Positions 31,253 through 42,484 of a stretch of 64,000 nt of DNA are shown here, piece by piece (position 1 is the stretch's first letter; every line of letters begins with the position of its first letter). The notes under the pieces are model-generated. The model did no database searches and had not been told where the DNA came from. It saw only the letters and a list, made by a program, of their open reading frames with translations. This DNA is from Porphyra umbilicalis (Eukaryota > Rhodophyta > Bangiophyceae > Bangiales > Bangiaceae): assembly GCA_002049455.2 (NCBI GenBank), contig KV918854.1:186001-250000 (forward strand), written 5' to 3'. A program made the position numbers and the translations under genes.

Positions 31253-34048
31253 TCAGCGCTTGCGCTTCCCCCCCCCACCCTTTCCGCCGGCGGCCTTGGC
31301 GTCCACGGCCGCGCCGCCCCGGCGGGTGCCCAGCACCGCCGCCGCCGCGTGGCTGGTCACTTCCTCGTACCGCTCGACGGCCATGGTGAAGCTCCCCGTC
31401 CCCGACGTGAGCGCGTCGAGGGTCTTGGAGTAGGTCAGCAGCTCGGCGAGCGGCACCGACGCCTCGACAACGACCAAGCCGAGGTCCTCAGACGCTGGCC
31501 GAAAGCCCGACAGGCGCCCGCGGCGGGTGGCCAAGTCCTTGGAGATGCGGCCCATGTGGGCTTCGTCGACGGTCACGGCCAGGTGCATGATGGGCTCGAG
31601 GAGGGCGGCGTGGCCCTTGTCGGCGGCGGCGGACGCCGCCGCCCGCACGGCCGACGCGGTGGCGTGGAAAAAGGCATTCTCCGACGAGTCGACCGAGTGC
31701 ATCTTGCCATCAATGAGCGAAACCGACACGTCGGTGAGCGGGAAGCCGCCCAGCGGCCCCGCCTTGAGCGCCTCGGCCGCCCCGCGGCCGGCGGCGGCGG
31801 AAAAGGACTTGGTGACAATGCCGCCCTTGGTCGTGTCGGCCCACACAAAGCCCGCCCCGCGGGGGAGCGGCGTCACCTCCACCTCCACGACCGCGTACTG
31901 GCCACTCCCGCCACTCTGCTTGACGAGCCGCCCCGGCGCGCGCACCGGCCGCCCGGTGAGCGTCTCGTGGTAGGCCACGTGCGGCGTCGCGAGGGGCAAG
32001 TCGATTTTGGCTTCCGCCGCCAGCCGCTCCCGCACAATGCCGAGGTGCAGCAGCCCCGTGCCCGACAGGAGGAGCTCCCCCGTCTCCTCGTTGCGCGACA
32101 GGCGGAGGGACGGGTCCTCCTCGGCGACGCGGCCGAGCGCGCGGAGGAGCTTGTCGTCGGCACGCGCATCGTCCCCGACGGGCAGCGTAAAGGTGCACCG
32201 CCCGTACGGGCGGGGCAACGGCCGCAGCTGCAGGGCCGACCGCTCGGCGCAGGTGAGGGTGTCCCCATACGCCGCCCCGTCGATTTTTTCAAGGCACACC
32301 AGCTCCCCGGGGCCGGCAGAGGCCACCTCCTCCAGCGCCCCACCGGGGCGCCGCCGCAGGAGGCGCGCGGGGGAGACGCGGCCGCCGCCCCCGGCGCCGC
32401 CGCCCGTGGCCGCGCCGCCGCCACCGGCGGCGGTGTTGAGGACGAGCTTGGCGTGCTTGGTTAGCGTCCCCGACACGACGAGCACCTCGGTGAGGCGCCC
32501 CGAGTAGGCGTGCAGGGACAGGCCATAGACGATGCCGGCGACGGGGGCGGTGGCGTCGGGGGCCACGTGGGAGACGGGGCCGCCAGCGCGGCGCCACGCG
32601 GCTTGTGCCAACGCGTCGGCGCCCGACGTGTACACTTGCTCGGCGGCATACGCGTCATCCCCGCCGTCCTCGTCGTCGCCCGCCTCGGCGGCGCCGCCGC
32701 CCTCGTGCGCGGGCCACCCCGCGCCATCCCCAAACGCCGGCGTACAGTCGCGGAGCAGGTCGTCGAGTGCGCGCACGCCAATGCCCTCTGCCGCGCTGCC
32801 CGCAATGACTGGCAGCACCGAGCGGGACGCGACGGCGGTGCGGAGGGCGGTTGCGAGCGCCGCCGCCGACACCCCGTCGACGCCCCCGTCGAGGTAGGCC
32901 CCCATCACCGCGTCGTCCACGTCGGCGAGCGCCTCGACGGCGTGCTCCCGGTACGCCGCCGCTTCCGCCACCGCCGACGGCGGCAGCGGCTCGAGCCCGT
33001 CGGCGCGCTCCCCGTCGGCGGCTGGCGCCGACAGGAAGCGGCAGGCGTCGCGGCACAGGGCGCCCGCGAGCACGTCGATGAGGCCGACAAAGGCGCCCGT
33101 GTCTGGGTCAAACGTCGGCGCAAAGAGGACGACCGGCAGCTGCCCGAGCGACGCCTCGATCGAGTGGAGGGCGGCGGCAAAGCGGCCGGCGGGGTGCCCA
33201 CCGGCCTCGACGGCCGACTCGGAGAGGCGGAAGCAGTTGACAAACGCAACGGCGGGAACGCCAGCGTCGGCAACGCGCTCCCAGACGCGCTTGCACGCAC
33301 CGTCGACGCCGACGGTCGGGGTCGTCACAAAGACCGACGCGGTGGAGACGGCGAGCGCCGTGGCCAGCAGCGGCAGCCGGTCAATATGGCCGCACGTGTC
33401 GATGAGGTTGACTGTCTCCAGGCCGCAGGGGGCGGCCAACAACAGGTGCGCACGCCACGAGGAGGTTGACACGTGCCCAGCAGGTCAGTCCCGTAAACTC
33501 AAAACAAAGCACCGCACGTGCGCTCAACACGGGGCCGCGATCAAAGGCCGGGTTCCACACCAGCAGCGGCACCCCCCCCACAACGTACCTCGATGGTCAT
33601 CCACCTGCGCACAGTACACGTGGTTGTACAGCGTCATCCCGTGGGCGGCCTCCTCGGGTGCCCCGCCGTCCACGCCCTTGGCGTTGCGCTTGGACGCGGC
33701 GAGCGCGAGCAGCGCCGACGCCAAGGCGGTCTTGCCGCACCCGTCCTTGCCCGCCAGCGCCACCGTGCGGATGCCCACCGCACCAACGTCCCCGTCGGCG
33801 GCGGCGGCGGCGGCAGACGCCGTCGACGCGGTCGACGCTGCCACCTCTGCCCCGTGACCGGCCTTCATGCGCGCCGGCGCGGCGCGCACCGCCGCCGCCC
33901 GCCGCCCGCGGGGGGTCTGCGCGAGGCGGCGGCCGGACGGGGTGGTGGCGGCGGCGGCGGCGGCCGCCGCCGTCGCCATCCCCGCTGGGCGACACACCAG
34001 CTGACCGGCGGCGGCGGGGACGAGGGGGGAAAACGCCGGGGTGCCCAT
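31253..34048 (-). CDS. EF-G-like translational GTPase (EF-G2 type) with degenerate G motifs, one intron
   Basis: Exons 34048-33589 and 33411-31253 give 872 codons. The GT-AG intron (33588-33412, 177 bp) joins in phase 1 to give QVDDHRVNLIDTCGHIDRL. The leader MGTPAFSPLVPAAAGQLVCRP resembles an algal plastid transit peptide. G1 reads LAGKDGCGKTALASALL. G3 is DTCGH where DxPGH is usual, and the NKxD position reads FVNCFRLSE. Domains III-V are well kept: GTGLLHLGIVRERLAAE, QSGGSGQYAVVEVEV, GPLGGFPLTDVSVSLIDG, HSVDSSENAFFHA, LLEPIMHLAVTVDEAHMG and RRGRLSGF. The C-terminus ends in a basic GGGGKRKR tail. Related bacterial EF-G-like proteins have unclear roles. Nucleotide specificity may be relaxed. 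The family call is firm, the plastid location inferred. Confidence 0.85.
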
Positions 34049-35038
34049 GGTCGCCGGCGCGAGGGACAGGTCGCGGCGCAGGACGAGGGGCGCGACGCAG
34101 CCGGCAGGGACAGCCACGCCGCTGTACTGTACCACAGGCGATGGCGAGGAGCGGGCGTGGTGCACACCGCTGGGGCGGCGCGTCGCCAGACTAATCGGCG
34201 GGACGCGGGCGCGGTGAGCGCCGGCGATGCGGGCGGAGCTCCCCGGCGCAGGCAGCACAGCGAGGGGCGCCCCCCAGACTTGCGCGTAGCGAGCTCGGCC
34301 GCTGCTCGGTCGCATCGCCCAGCTGGCGACCGCAGCCGCAGCACTGCTGCACGTGGCCGCTTGCTCGCATGCCGGTTCGCCCAGTGTATGCACGGACCAG
34401 ATGGCTGCCACAGCGCATCAGGGCCGAGATACTGCTGGAGATGGGAGAAAATATCTGGCGGATCAAGGAACTCTATCTGGATTTTAAGTATATTGACAAG
34501 AGAACGAAATACGTAATTAATTTCGTAGAGACAAAACTGCAGGCTCGCGACGACCACGACGACCACCGCTCGCCCGCATCATCTGTCGTCTCTCCCCCGA
34601 TGCGTCCGACCCGTCCCACGCAGCCGGTTGTGGTCCTCCCCGCTGGTTCCACCCTACCGACACCGCCACTCCCTACTCCTCCTTGCCCTGTTATTGCAAT
34701 GTGGCTGACCCCGGTGTTCCCGGTGGAGTGCCGAGATGGGGTTTGTCTCTTGCCCTTGACCGACACTGATGGCCGCGGTGCCCCCCCTGGTCTGACGCCG
34801 CGGCGGCGGCAGCCGCTGCCGACGCCCGTGCACCGCTGCCAAAGCAGAAACAGCCGCGGCGGTGGGTCCATCCACTTGCGTCTCTGCGTGGCTTGCCAGT
34901 GGCAGAGACGTCGCGGGGGGTAAGGGGCGTCGTGCGGGCGGTTCGCCCGTGGCGACGCGGGCCCCCTCCCCCCGCCCCGGCTCGCCGACCCCCCCACGCG
35001 CGCTCCGCGGCCGCGGCAGCTCCGCCGACGGGCTTGCT
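34049..35038. other. Divergent promoter region, EF-G-like (-) / GH14-like (+)
   Basis: Contains a lower-GC tract at about 34400-34560, GC-rich ends, and no recognised coding motif apart from possible leader codons. Reading frames from both genes extend in but lack ATG codons that fit better than the chosen starts. Confidence 0.4.
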
Positions 35039-36146
35039 ATGGACTCGGTGGCCGCTTCCGACTCGGACGCCGCCTCGGACGGCTCTGGCGCCTCCCCCGC
35101 CGCCTCGTCGGCGGCCGTCTCGGACGGCGCGTCGAGCGGCGGCGGCGGCTCCCCCGCCCGCGCGCGCTCGCCGTCCCCCTCGGCCCTTTCCGCGTCCTCC
35201 ATGTTCGGCAGTGGGGCCTTTACCCCGCTGCCGCCCGACAGCCCGCTCGGGCGGCGCTGTAGCGGCGACGGCATTGTCGGCAGCGGCGTGGGTGGCGCCG
35301 CCGCCGCGGCGGCGGCGGCGGCGGGGGCGACGGCGGCGACGCCGGTGCCGGCCGGACCGGGCGTGCCCGTCTTTGTGGCGCTCCCCCCCGACGCGCTGCT
35401 CCCCGGCGCGGCGGCGGCAGCCGCGGCTCGACCCGACCACCTCGCCACGCTGTCGGCTGCGGGCGTGGCGGGCGTCGCCGTCGACTTGTGGTGGGGGGCC
35501 ATCGAGCCGGCGCCGCGCGCGTACGACTGGGCGGCGGCCGTTGCGGTGGTGCGGGCGGCGGCGCGGGTGGGGTTGGGGGTGCAGGCCAACCTGTGCTTCC
35601 ACACCCCGCCGCCGCTCGCCGCGCGGGCGGCGGCGGCGGTGGCGGGTGGCGACGGCGGCGGCGGCGGCGATGAGACCGACACGTATAGGCACGGAGGGGC
35701 GGAGCGGGAAGAGGCGCTGCCGGGTCCCGGCGCCCCCCTGCCCCCGTGGGTGGTGACGGCGGCGACGGCGGCGGACGCGTGGCCCGTCGACGGCGACGGG
35801 CGGGTGTACATGCAGTGCCTCTCCCCCGCCACCGACACCGTGCCCTTTCTGCCGTCGGCGCCCCCGCCCGCCGCCGCTCTCCCCGACGGGGATGACGGGG
35901 ACGCTGCCGACGACCGCCGCCCCTGGCGGCACCCCCCCCCCCCCCTCCGCACCCCCATGGCTGCGCTCGGCGACGCCCTGCGCGCCTTCCTCACCGCCCT
36001 CCCCGCCGACGCGCGGCCCGCGCTGACGCGCGTGCAAGTCGGGGCGGGCCCCCGCGGGGAGCTGCGGTACCCCGGTCACACCCCCCCCCCGCCGGCTCGT
36101 GGACCGCCCCCGGCGTCGGCGCCTTTGTGTGCCACGACCGCCGCTC

Positions 36147-36179
<33 letters not shown>

Positions 36180-37026
36180 GGGGGTGCCGCGGGGGTGGGC
36201 GTCCCCCCCCCCCGCGGCGGCCGCCGGGGGGGCATCCTCCCCCCCCTGGGGCGCCCCCTACTGGGCCTCCCGCGGCGGCGCGGCGGCGACGCCACCCGGC
36301 CGCTTCTTCCTCGGCTGGTACGGGACGGCGCTTGGGGACCACGCGGACCGCCTGCTCTTTGCCGCCCGCGTCGCGGCGGTCGAGGCGGGCGCCGCCCCGA
36401 CCCTCCGCCTCGTCCTCCGCCTCCCCGCCGTGGGGTGGTGGCGCAACACGGCGGCGCGGGCGGCCGAGGCGACGGCGGGGTACCCGCACCTGCCCGCCCT
36501 GTGGGACGGCGCCGACGCGTCGGCGGCGTGGCCCGTCGACCCGTACGTGGCCGTTGCGGCCGTCGCCGCGTGCCACGCGGCCGAGGTGTGCCTCGCGGGG
36601 GGGGCCGACGCGCGCACCGCCGACGCGTTTTATTGGGCGGCGCGGGCGGCGCCAGAGGCGCTCGCCGCCGACGTGGCCGCCGCCGCCGCCAGTCGGGGGG
36701 TGCGGTTTGGGGCGGCGTCGACGCCGCTGTGGGGGGGGGGGCGCGCCCCCGCCGCGTCGGCGGGTGGGGGCGGCGGCGGCGACCGGGAGGCGGCGCTGCC
36801 GACCAAGGCGGCCGTCGGCGACTGGCCGGGCGTGTGTGGCCACGCAGAGGGGTGCGCGTCGCCGGCGTGCGCGGTGGCGGCGTACGCGCAGGTCGTGCGC
36901 ACGTTTCGGGCGGTGCCGCGCGCCGCGCGGGGGACGTACGTCGTCGAGCGGCTGCCGGTGGGGGGGCTCGGGGGGGCGGCACTGGCGGCGCTCGCCAAGT
37001 TTATTCGGCGCATGCGGGCGCTGTAG
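35039..37026 (+). CDS. Beta-amylase family (GH14) protein, probably non-catalytic
   Basis: About 660 aa from ATG 35039 (MDSVAASDSDAAS); residues 1-100 are Ser/Asp/Ala-rich disorder. The GH14 barrel follows: GPGVPVFVALPPDALL, AAGVAGVAVDLWWGAIEP, VGLGVQANLCFHTPP, LPPWVV, RVQVGAGPRGELRYPGH (first catalytic Glu present), SWTAPGVGAFVCHDR, GRFFLGWYGTALGDHADRLLFAA, VGWWRNTAARAAEATAGY and FIRRMRAL. The strand that in plant enzymes carries the second catalytic Glu (GENALPRYD) reads RGVRFGAASTPLWGGG, so that Glu is missing. The flexible-loop GGNVGD segment is also replaced. One frame change is needed at the C run near 36082-36092. Likely a regulatory or starch-binding relative, as known for inactive plant BAM proteins; this role is an inference. 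Confidence 0.8.
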
Positions 37027-37765
37027 GGGGCGCTGCAGCGTCCCATGGGACGCGCGCGACGGTCGATGGATGCTGGTGCCGGCACCGTGTCGGATGGCTC
37101 GCCGGTGCGTGACCAGCCCACGGAGACGGCGCCGTGGCCTTGGATGGTGCACACCATCCACGGCCTCTCCGTGGGCGAGCGGTGGGCACACCCAGTTAAA
37201 ACCGGGTTTTTCCCGGCCTTCTGGCCACGAGGCCGTGAGGTAGAGTGAGGCGATGGGCTTCCAGAACCAAAAAAAAATGACAATGTTGAAGAAGAAACGG
37301 CGCATCTTTTCAGCCTGGATATCCCTTTTTCTTTTGCCTGGAAGGTCTCCGTCCATGCCTCTCTGTACGACAAAGCAACGGAAGAACACCCCTTTCCCGG
37401 CACTCTCGGCCCATCGGAAGGCTGCCTCACGATCCAGAAGACCGCCCTTGACTGGGGGTGTGGGGCGGCACCGGCGCGTCCCAGCGGAAAAGTCATCGCT
37501 GAAGGAGTCATCGCCGAAGCAGTTGTGCGACACGTGGCGAAACAGCGTGTTCATTGCAAAGTACTGCAGTAGTTCCACGCCATCGGTTGGATCAAGCCCG
37601 GATCCCGAGTGGATGCATCCCATGTTTGTGAGGGCCACACTCGCAGCAGGCAGGTGCCTGCAGGCGGGCCGCCATCGTCGGCCGGTGCCGCCTTGCACCG
37701 TGCCGACGGCGGCGCGGCCCCGTCTCGGGCGGCGCCACCACTCCCCTTCCCCCCCAAACATCATC
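37027..37765. other. Intergenic with long nested hairpin
   Basis: Lies between two + strand genes. It contains the hairpin at 37117-37175 and a small CCGGG/CCCGG stem-loop at 37202-37216, followed by a lower-GC tract (37240-37600), probably the leader of the next gene. Confidence 0.5.
37117..37175. repeat. 59-nt nested imperfect hairpin
   Basis: Outer arms CCCACGGAGA (37117-37126) and TCTCCGTGGG (37166-37175) pair over 10 bp. Inner arms GCCGTGG/CCACGGC pair over 7 bp, then ATGGTG/CACCAT. Located 91 nt after the GH14-like stop. Confidence 0.8.
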
Positions 37766-40607
37766 ATGTTGAGTGAGGAGTCCCATGATGCGGCACTCGG
37801 GCGGGTGCTGGAAGGCGGCTTTGCGCCCACCGACTTTGTCAGTGGCGGCCTCTTGCACGGCCTCCCCGACCCGGTGTTGCGCGTCGATGGCGTTGGCGCC
37901 GTGGCGATTCCCCTCCTGGACGCCGCGTCTGCCTCCCTGCGAGCCGCTGCTATCCCCGCCGCTGGTGCTTTCGGTCTGGCGGGTCCCCCAGGGGGGGCGG
38001 TCCTGACCATTGCCCCAGACCGCCTGCGCCTGTCCCGCGCCTGGGACGACGCGGTGCAGGCGGTGGTGGCGACGGTGGTCGGCCCCCGCTTGCTGGTGAG
38101 CGCTGACATTCCCTTGGGAGCGGTACTCGGTGGGCTGGTTGTTGTCGAGGCTGGGGGAGTGGCGTCGGTAGAGACGGCGCCTCCCCCGGCTGGCGCCCCC
38201 GTGTGGGGCACCCTTTTGCTGCAGCTACCCACCGCTGCTCGCCACGGGGGGGGCGCCCTCGAAGTGGAGTACCACGGGGCGCACCGGCAATACGATGGCG
38301 CTTCGGTCTACGGAGAGCGGGGAAGAGACGGTGGGTACTGGCAGCCGGGGCCGTGGCAGGGCGGGGGTGCCCGCCGACCGCCGGCCTACTTTGTCGCCGC
38401 CTATGCCGCGTGTCGCCTCCGCCCCGCCGCGGTGACCGCCGGCCGCCAGGCATTCCTCCGCTACCACCTGGTCGTGGAGCCGCCCCGCGGGGATGGCTCG
38501 CCTGCTCCGCTGCCGGTCCCCCATGACCGCGCTGCCGAGCACTCGGCGCTCGCGCGGGCTGCCGTCGACGACTGGCTCGACACCGACGCCGACGAGCCGG
38601 TGGCGTTCCGGCTCGCCCAGAAGTACACCCGGCGGGAGCTGCGGCGCGGGGCGCTGCGGCCAGACGACGCGGCGCTCGTCGCGTTTGCGCGCAGCCTCAC
38701 CGACGCCGACGGCGATCCGTTGCTCTACCTGTACGTCGGCAGCCTCCGCAAGTGGGTGCGTGGCGTTGCCGGCGACGGGGTGCATGGGGGGACCATGGGG
38801 GAGGGGGGACTTGATGACAGCGACGGCGTCGACGGCGACGGCGGCGACGGCGGGCAGCGTCGCAGACGCGGTGCCTACCATTTTGTGGAGGACGTCCAAG
38901 ACCAGAAAGAGACCGATGTCTGCTGGGTGACGGCCACCGACGCGCCCGTGGTGGCACTCCCCGTGCCTGTGGACATAGATGCGCTGGTGGACGTTGGCCA
39001 CGGCAACGACTGGGACGACACGCCCAGCGAGGAGGACTACCAAGACGATTGGACGCCCGTCGAGCACGTGTACCACATGTCAGTGTTGGTCGCCTGGCCG
39101 TACATCACGGGCCTGAAGTGCGCCGTCGATCGGGGCCTCCCGGCGGCCGTGGCGGCGGTCGCTGACCATGCCCGCCGGATGCCCGCCGACCGCGTGGCGT
39201 CCCTGGTGTTAGGGCTCCTGGACCTCGTTCCCCCCGACGTGAGGACGCTCCCCCTCGAGGAGTTGGCCGCGCTCGTCACGTCGGTTGCCGACGCAGAAGC
39301 GGTGGGGGCGCTGCTCGGCCTCCTCACCGACGGGCGCGGCGGGCGGGGGGCGCGGGGGATCCCCTCGGACGGCGCCGCGGCGGGGCTGGCGGCGGCCGTC
39401 GCGGCCGTCGGCTGGGGTGCCGTCGGCCCGGCGGTCTTGTCGCTGGTGTCGGCCGCACCGGACGCCCACATTGGCGTCTGTTGGCACCTGCTCGCGCGGC
39501 TGCGGGCGGCGACAGCGGCAGCGGGCGGCGGCGGCGGCGGCGGCGGCGGTGCCGCAGAGGGGATGACCGCCCTCGCCGAAGCCATCGCGCGGCGGGCGGT
39601 CGTGGCGTGGCCCACCGTCGCCGCCATCCCGCCCGCGGTTGCTCGCACCGCGATCGGCATTTTTGGGCTGCCGGCAGTGGAGTTTGCCGTCGGACGCCCG
39701 TTTGCCACGGTTGTGGAGGGGTGGCAGGGGGGGTGGCGGCGATCGACGCCCTCTCGGCGGTGGCCACCACCCTCTTTCCAGGGGGGGAGGGGGGGGGCCG
39801 CCGGCGACGCCGGGAACGCCCCTCCACGACCTCGCCCGCACGGCCGTGGTGGCTTGGCTGGCGACCGCCGCCGAGGGTGGCGGGCGTGCTCCCGCCGTCT
39901 GCGTCGCCGAGTGTATCTTACGGCTCGGTGACCGGGTGCTGTTGGACCACCTGACGGCGGCGCTCACCCTCCCCGGGCGGTCGGCGCTCCTCCGCGTGGT
40001 GCTCTGCGACGCGTCCGTAGCCGCCTGGGCGGGCCGCCCGGCCGGCACCCCCGCCGGTGCCGCCGTTCGCGCGTGGGCGGCGGCCGGCCTCGCGGCGCTC
40101 GCCCCCCTCCCCCCCCCCCCCCCCCCCCCCACCTGGGCCATGCCCGACGCGCGGCTCCCGCGGCGCATCACCGTCCCGGGCCTCGCCGCCTTCCTGGTTG
40201 GCCCGACCCGCCGAACGACGGTCGGCCCCTTTTCGTCGGCCGCCAACGCGACGCGACTGGCGCGGACTCTGACGGGCGGCGACGCCCGCACGTGTGGCGG
40301 CCGCGGCTACACGGTGCGGACGACCGAGCGGCGGGTGGCGGGGGGGGGGGGGTGGGAGGTGCGGGTGATCAAGGTCGACCGCCTTGTCGGTAGCGCGGCG
40401 GTGGCGGCACTGGCGCACCGGGAGCAGGCCGACCGCCTGCGTCGTTTGTTCCTGGCGCCGCCGGCCGCGGGGGGGGCGCCGCCGGCCGAAGGTGGCGCCG
40501 CAGCGGCTGGCGGTGATGGTGGAGGAGGTGGCACGCCGCACCCAATGCCCCCGCCATCGGGGGCCCCGTTTTCGACCGCCGCCCTGCAAGTGCAGTTTGA
40601 TGCGTGA
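37766..40607 (+). CDS. Large protein with degenerate 2OG-Fe(II) oxygenase-like N-terminal domain
   Basis: About 945 aa from ATG 37766 (MLSEESHDAALGRVLEGG). The N-terminal third matches the pattern of large fungal/oomycete predicted 2OG-oxygenase proteins: FVSGGLLHGLPDPVLRVDGVG, AVAIPLLDAASAS, APDRLRLSRAWDDAVQAVV, GTLLLQLPTAARHGGGALEV, AAYAACRLRPAAVTAGRQAF. The iron-binding HxD that should precede GTLLLQLP is absent (VASVETAPPP), so catalysis is doubtful. The rest is helical and repeat-like (AVVAWLATAAEGG, ECILRLGDRVLLDHLTAAL), then RRITVPGLAAFLVGPTRRTTVGPF and a Pro-rich tail ending ALQVQFDA. Shifts are needed near 39726-39735 and 39782-39799, both G runs. The family assignment is by remembered pattern and is moderate. 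It could act as a scaffold. Confidence 0.5.
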
Positions 40608-41258
40608 GGCGACGCGCTCGGCGGCTGGGTGGCCACGTTCACCGTTGAGTGACGGCGGCAATGGCGACGGGTGTGGGCACCCGCGTGCGAGTCGGGACCG
40701 CCAGTCTGGCAAGGGCAGCGTTGGGAGTGTTGGCCATGGCGAACGTCGCGGGGGTGGCGCCGTCGGCGGCCGTCGTGCCACCCGTCGGAGCGGCCTGGTG
40801 CTCCCTGGCGTTGTATCTACGCACGGCCACCGGCCACGCGGGGCAGCCGACGGCATGCCGGTTGCGATCGCCCACACTATCCCCGTCGCTGCTGACCAGG
40901 CGAGTGTCCCGAGCATGTCGGGACGCTGCTGCTGCTTTTTTTTTTTTTTTTTTTTGTGACAGTCGTGCGGCGGCTACGCCCGCGCGGCCGCTGGTTCCCG
41001 CCGCGCCTCGGCATTCTCGCCGTGCTACCTTTTCTTTTTTTTCGACCGTTGCTGCGGCGGCTGCCCAGACTCGTTGCACGCCGGCCGGCCCCTGTCGTCA
41101 ACGGCCGCCCGAGCACAGCGGGGCCCCGGCGCGGCCGGCATCTTGCGCGTGCAGGGAGTGGCCCCGGGAGGCAACGGCGAGTGGCTGCCCTCGGGGTGTG
41201 CCGCTTGCAGGGCGGCGGATGGCACGCTCCCCCCGCCCAAGTGTCAGGCGTGCCGCGG
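40608..41258. other. Intergenic with T-run
   Basis: GC-rich, with a T run of about 21 near 40937-40957 and a shorter T-rich tract at 41030-41042. No gene recognised. Confidence 0.4.
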
Positions 41259-42384
41259 CACAGTGGGGCTTAGACCACGTTCCTGGGAGAGCCCGAATTT
41301 CCTTGTATACAGTTGTATACAAGGTTTTACAGGCCTCCATTTCTTGCACAAACGGCGGTTCTTCGTGCACGATTCTTGTACAGTATGGTCGAGTTGCACA
41401 GAGTCAGTGTCTGTGCAAGAATTATGTACCAAACCTGGCAGTAGTCGTGCACGAATCGTGCACGTTGCGGTGCAGAATTTCTGCATCTCGCTGCACAACC
41501 GTCATTCCAGTTCTACAAGCGGGAAGCTGGGCCGGAGTCTGGGCGCCGTGTGGAAAAGATCAGGGTTATAGGGGCAACGTCTGCCCACACCGACAATGCC
41601 ACAGCCTCTTTTCATTCCCCACCCGTCATGAGCTCAGTCGCAGCACAGGACACTGAAGACATAGCACAAGAAGCCAAATGACCGCTTCCCAATGGAGCTA
41701 CTGGAGCAGGGTACCTCTGATGTGCTCCTGGTAGCCGAGGAGATGGCTTCGGATAGTTTCCTAGCTTCCGCATCCCCATGTTGACGTCCTCACGGCCTCC
41801 GGGACAATAGTCAAATTCACCCTTCTTTCGGAAGTCTGGTTGTTGTTGGGGAGCGGGGGGGGTGAGGTGCGGAGGGGTACAGAAGTGATAAGCAACTGAA
41901 GGTCAGTGTTTGGAGTGCGTAATGTGGTTGAGCATGTTGCCGGTGGATCCGCTCGAGAGGGAAAACAAGTGTCGCTCACTGGTGCAAGAATCATGCACAA
42001 GGTGCAAGAAGTCTGCACAAAGATGGATCCGTTTCCAGAACTTCCGTACTTGCGTGTACAAGCACGCTTGCACGAACTCAGGGTGCGAGGTACAAGAATT
42101 TTGCATGCAAGAAACACGTTTGTGGACGCCCCGTGCGCATGAAGAGGAGGCCAGGTATAGTTTTTTACGCACTCATAGACACCTCCACTGCGGTACGAAA
42201 GGTGTAGAAAAGGGATCTGGGCGACGTCTTTATAGCCCAGGAGAATCGCTCTACAAAGGTCTTGTACAGCGCACACGCTCTGGAAGCGTCAGAATCGACG
42301 ATTGCAGGATTCCTGCACGCCTCTGTGCAAGCCATTTACAAGGGAATGCAGATCTTCCAGGCACGTGGTTTAAGCCGCACTGTG
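41259..42384. mobile_element. Non-autonomous CACTA-like transposon, 1126 bp
   Basis: Terminal inverted repeats of 32 bp (41259-41290 and 42353-42384, 28/32 identical) begin CACAGTG and include GGCTTA-ACCACGT. A 3-bp direct repeat CGG flanks both ends (41256-41258 and 42385-42387), as expected for CACTA elements. Subterminal zones (41310-41510 and 41975-42365) carry many copies of TGCACGAAT / TGCAAGAAT-like motifs in both orientations, another CACTA hallmark. GC content is well below that of the host. No transposase frame is recognisable inside, so it would depend on an element elsewhere. Confidence 0.75.
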
Positions 42385-42484
42385 CGGGGGGAGCGGCCCC
42401 GATGAATGGACAGCCCCCCCCAACCCCCCCCCAATCCCCTTCCCCTCATATGCTATGATCATGGCTCCTTGTTCCGCCCTAAAC

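Noticed and set aside
34862..35038. Upstream extension of the GH14-like protein as a transit peptide
   Set aside because: The extension begins at GTG and has no ATG; similar GTG/TTG extensions were dropped for the HAD, FKBP, EF-G-like and SANT genes.
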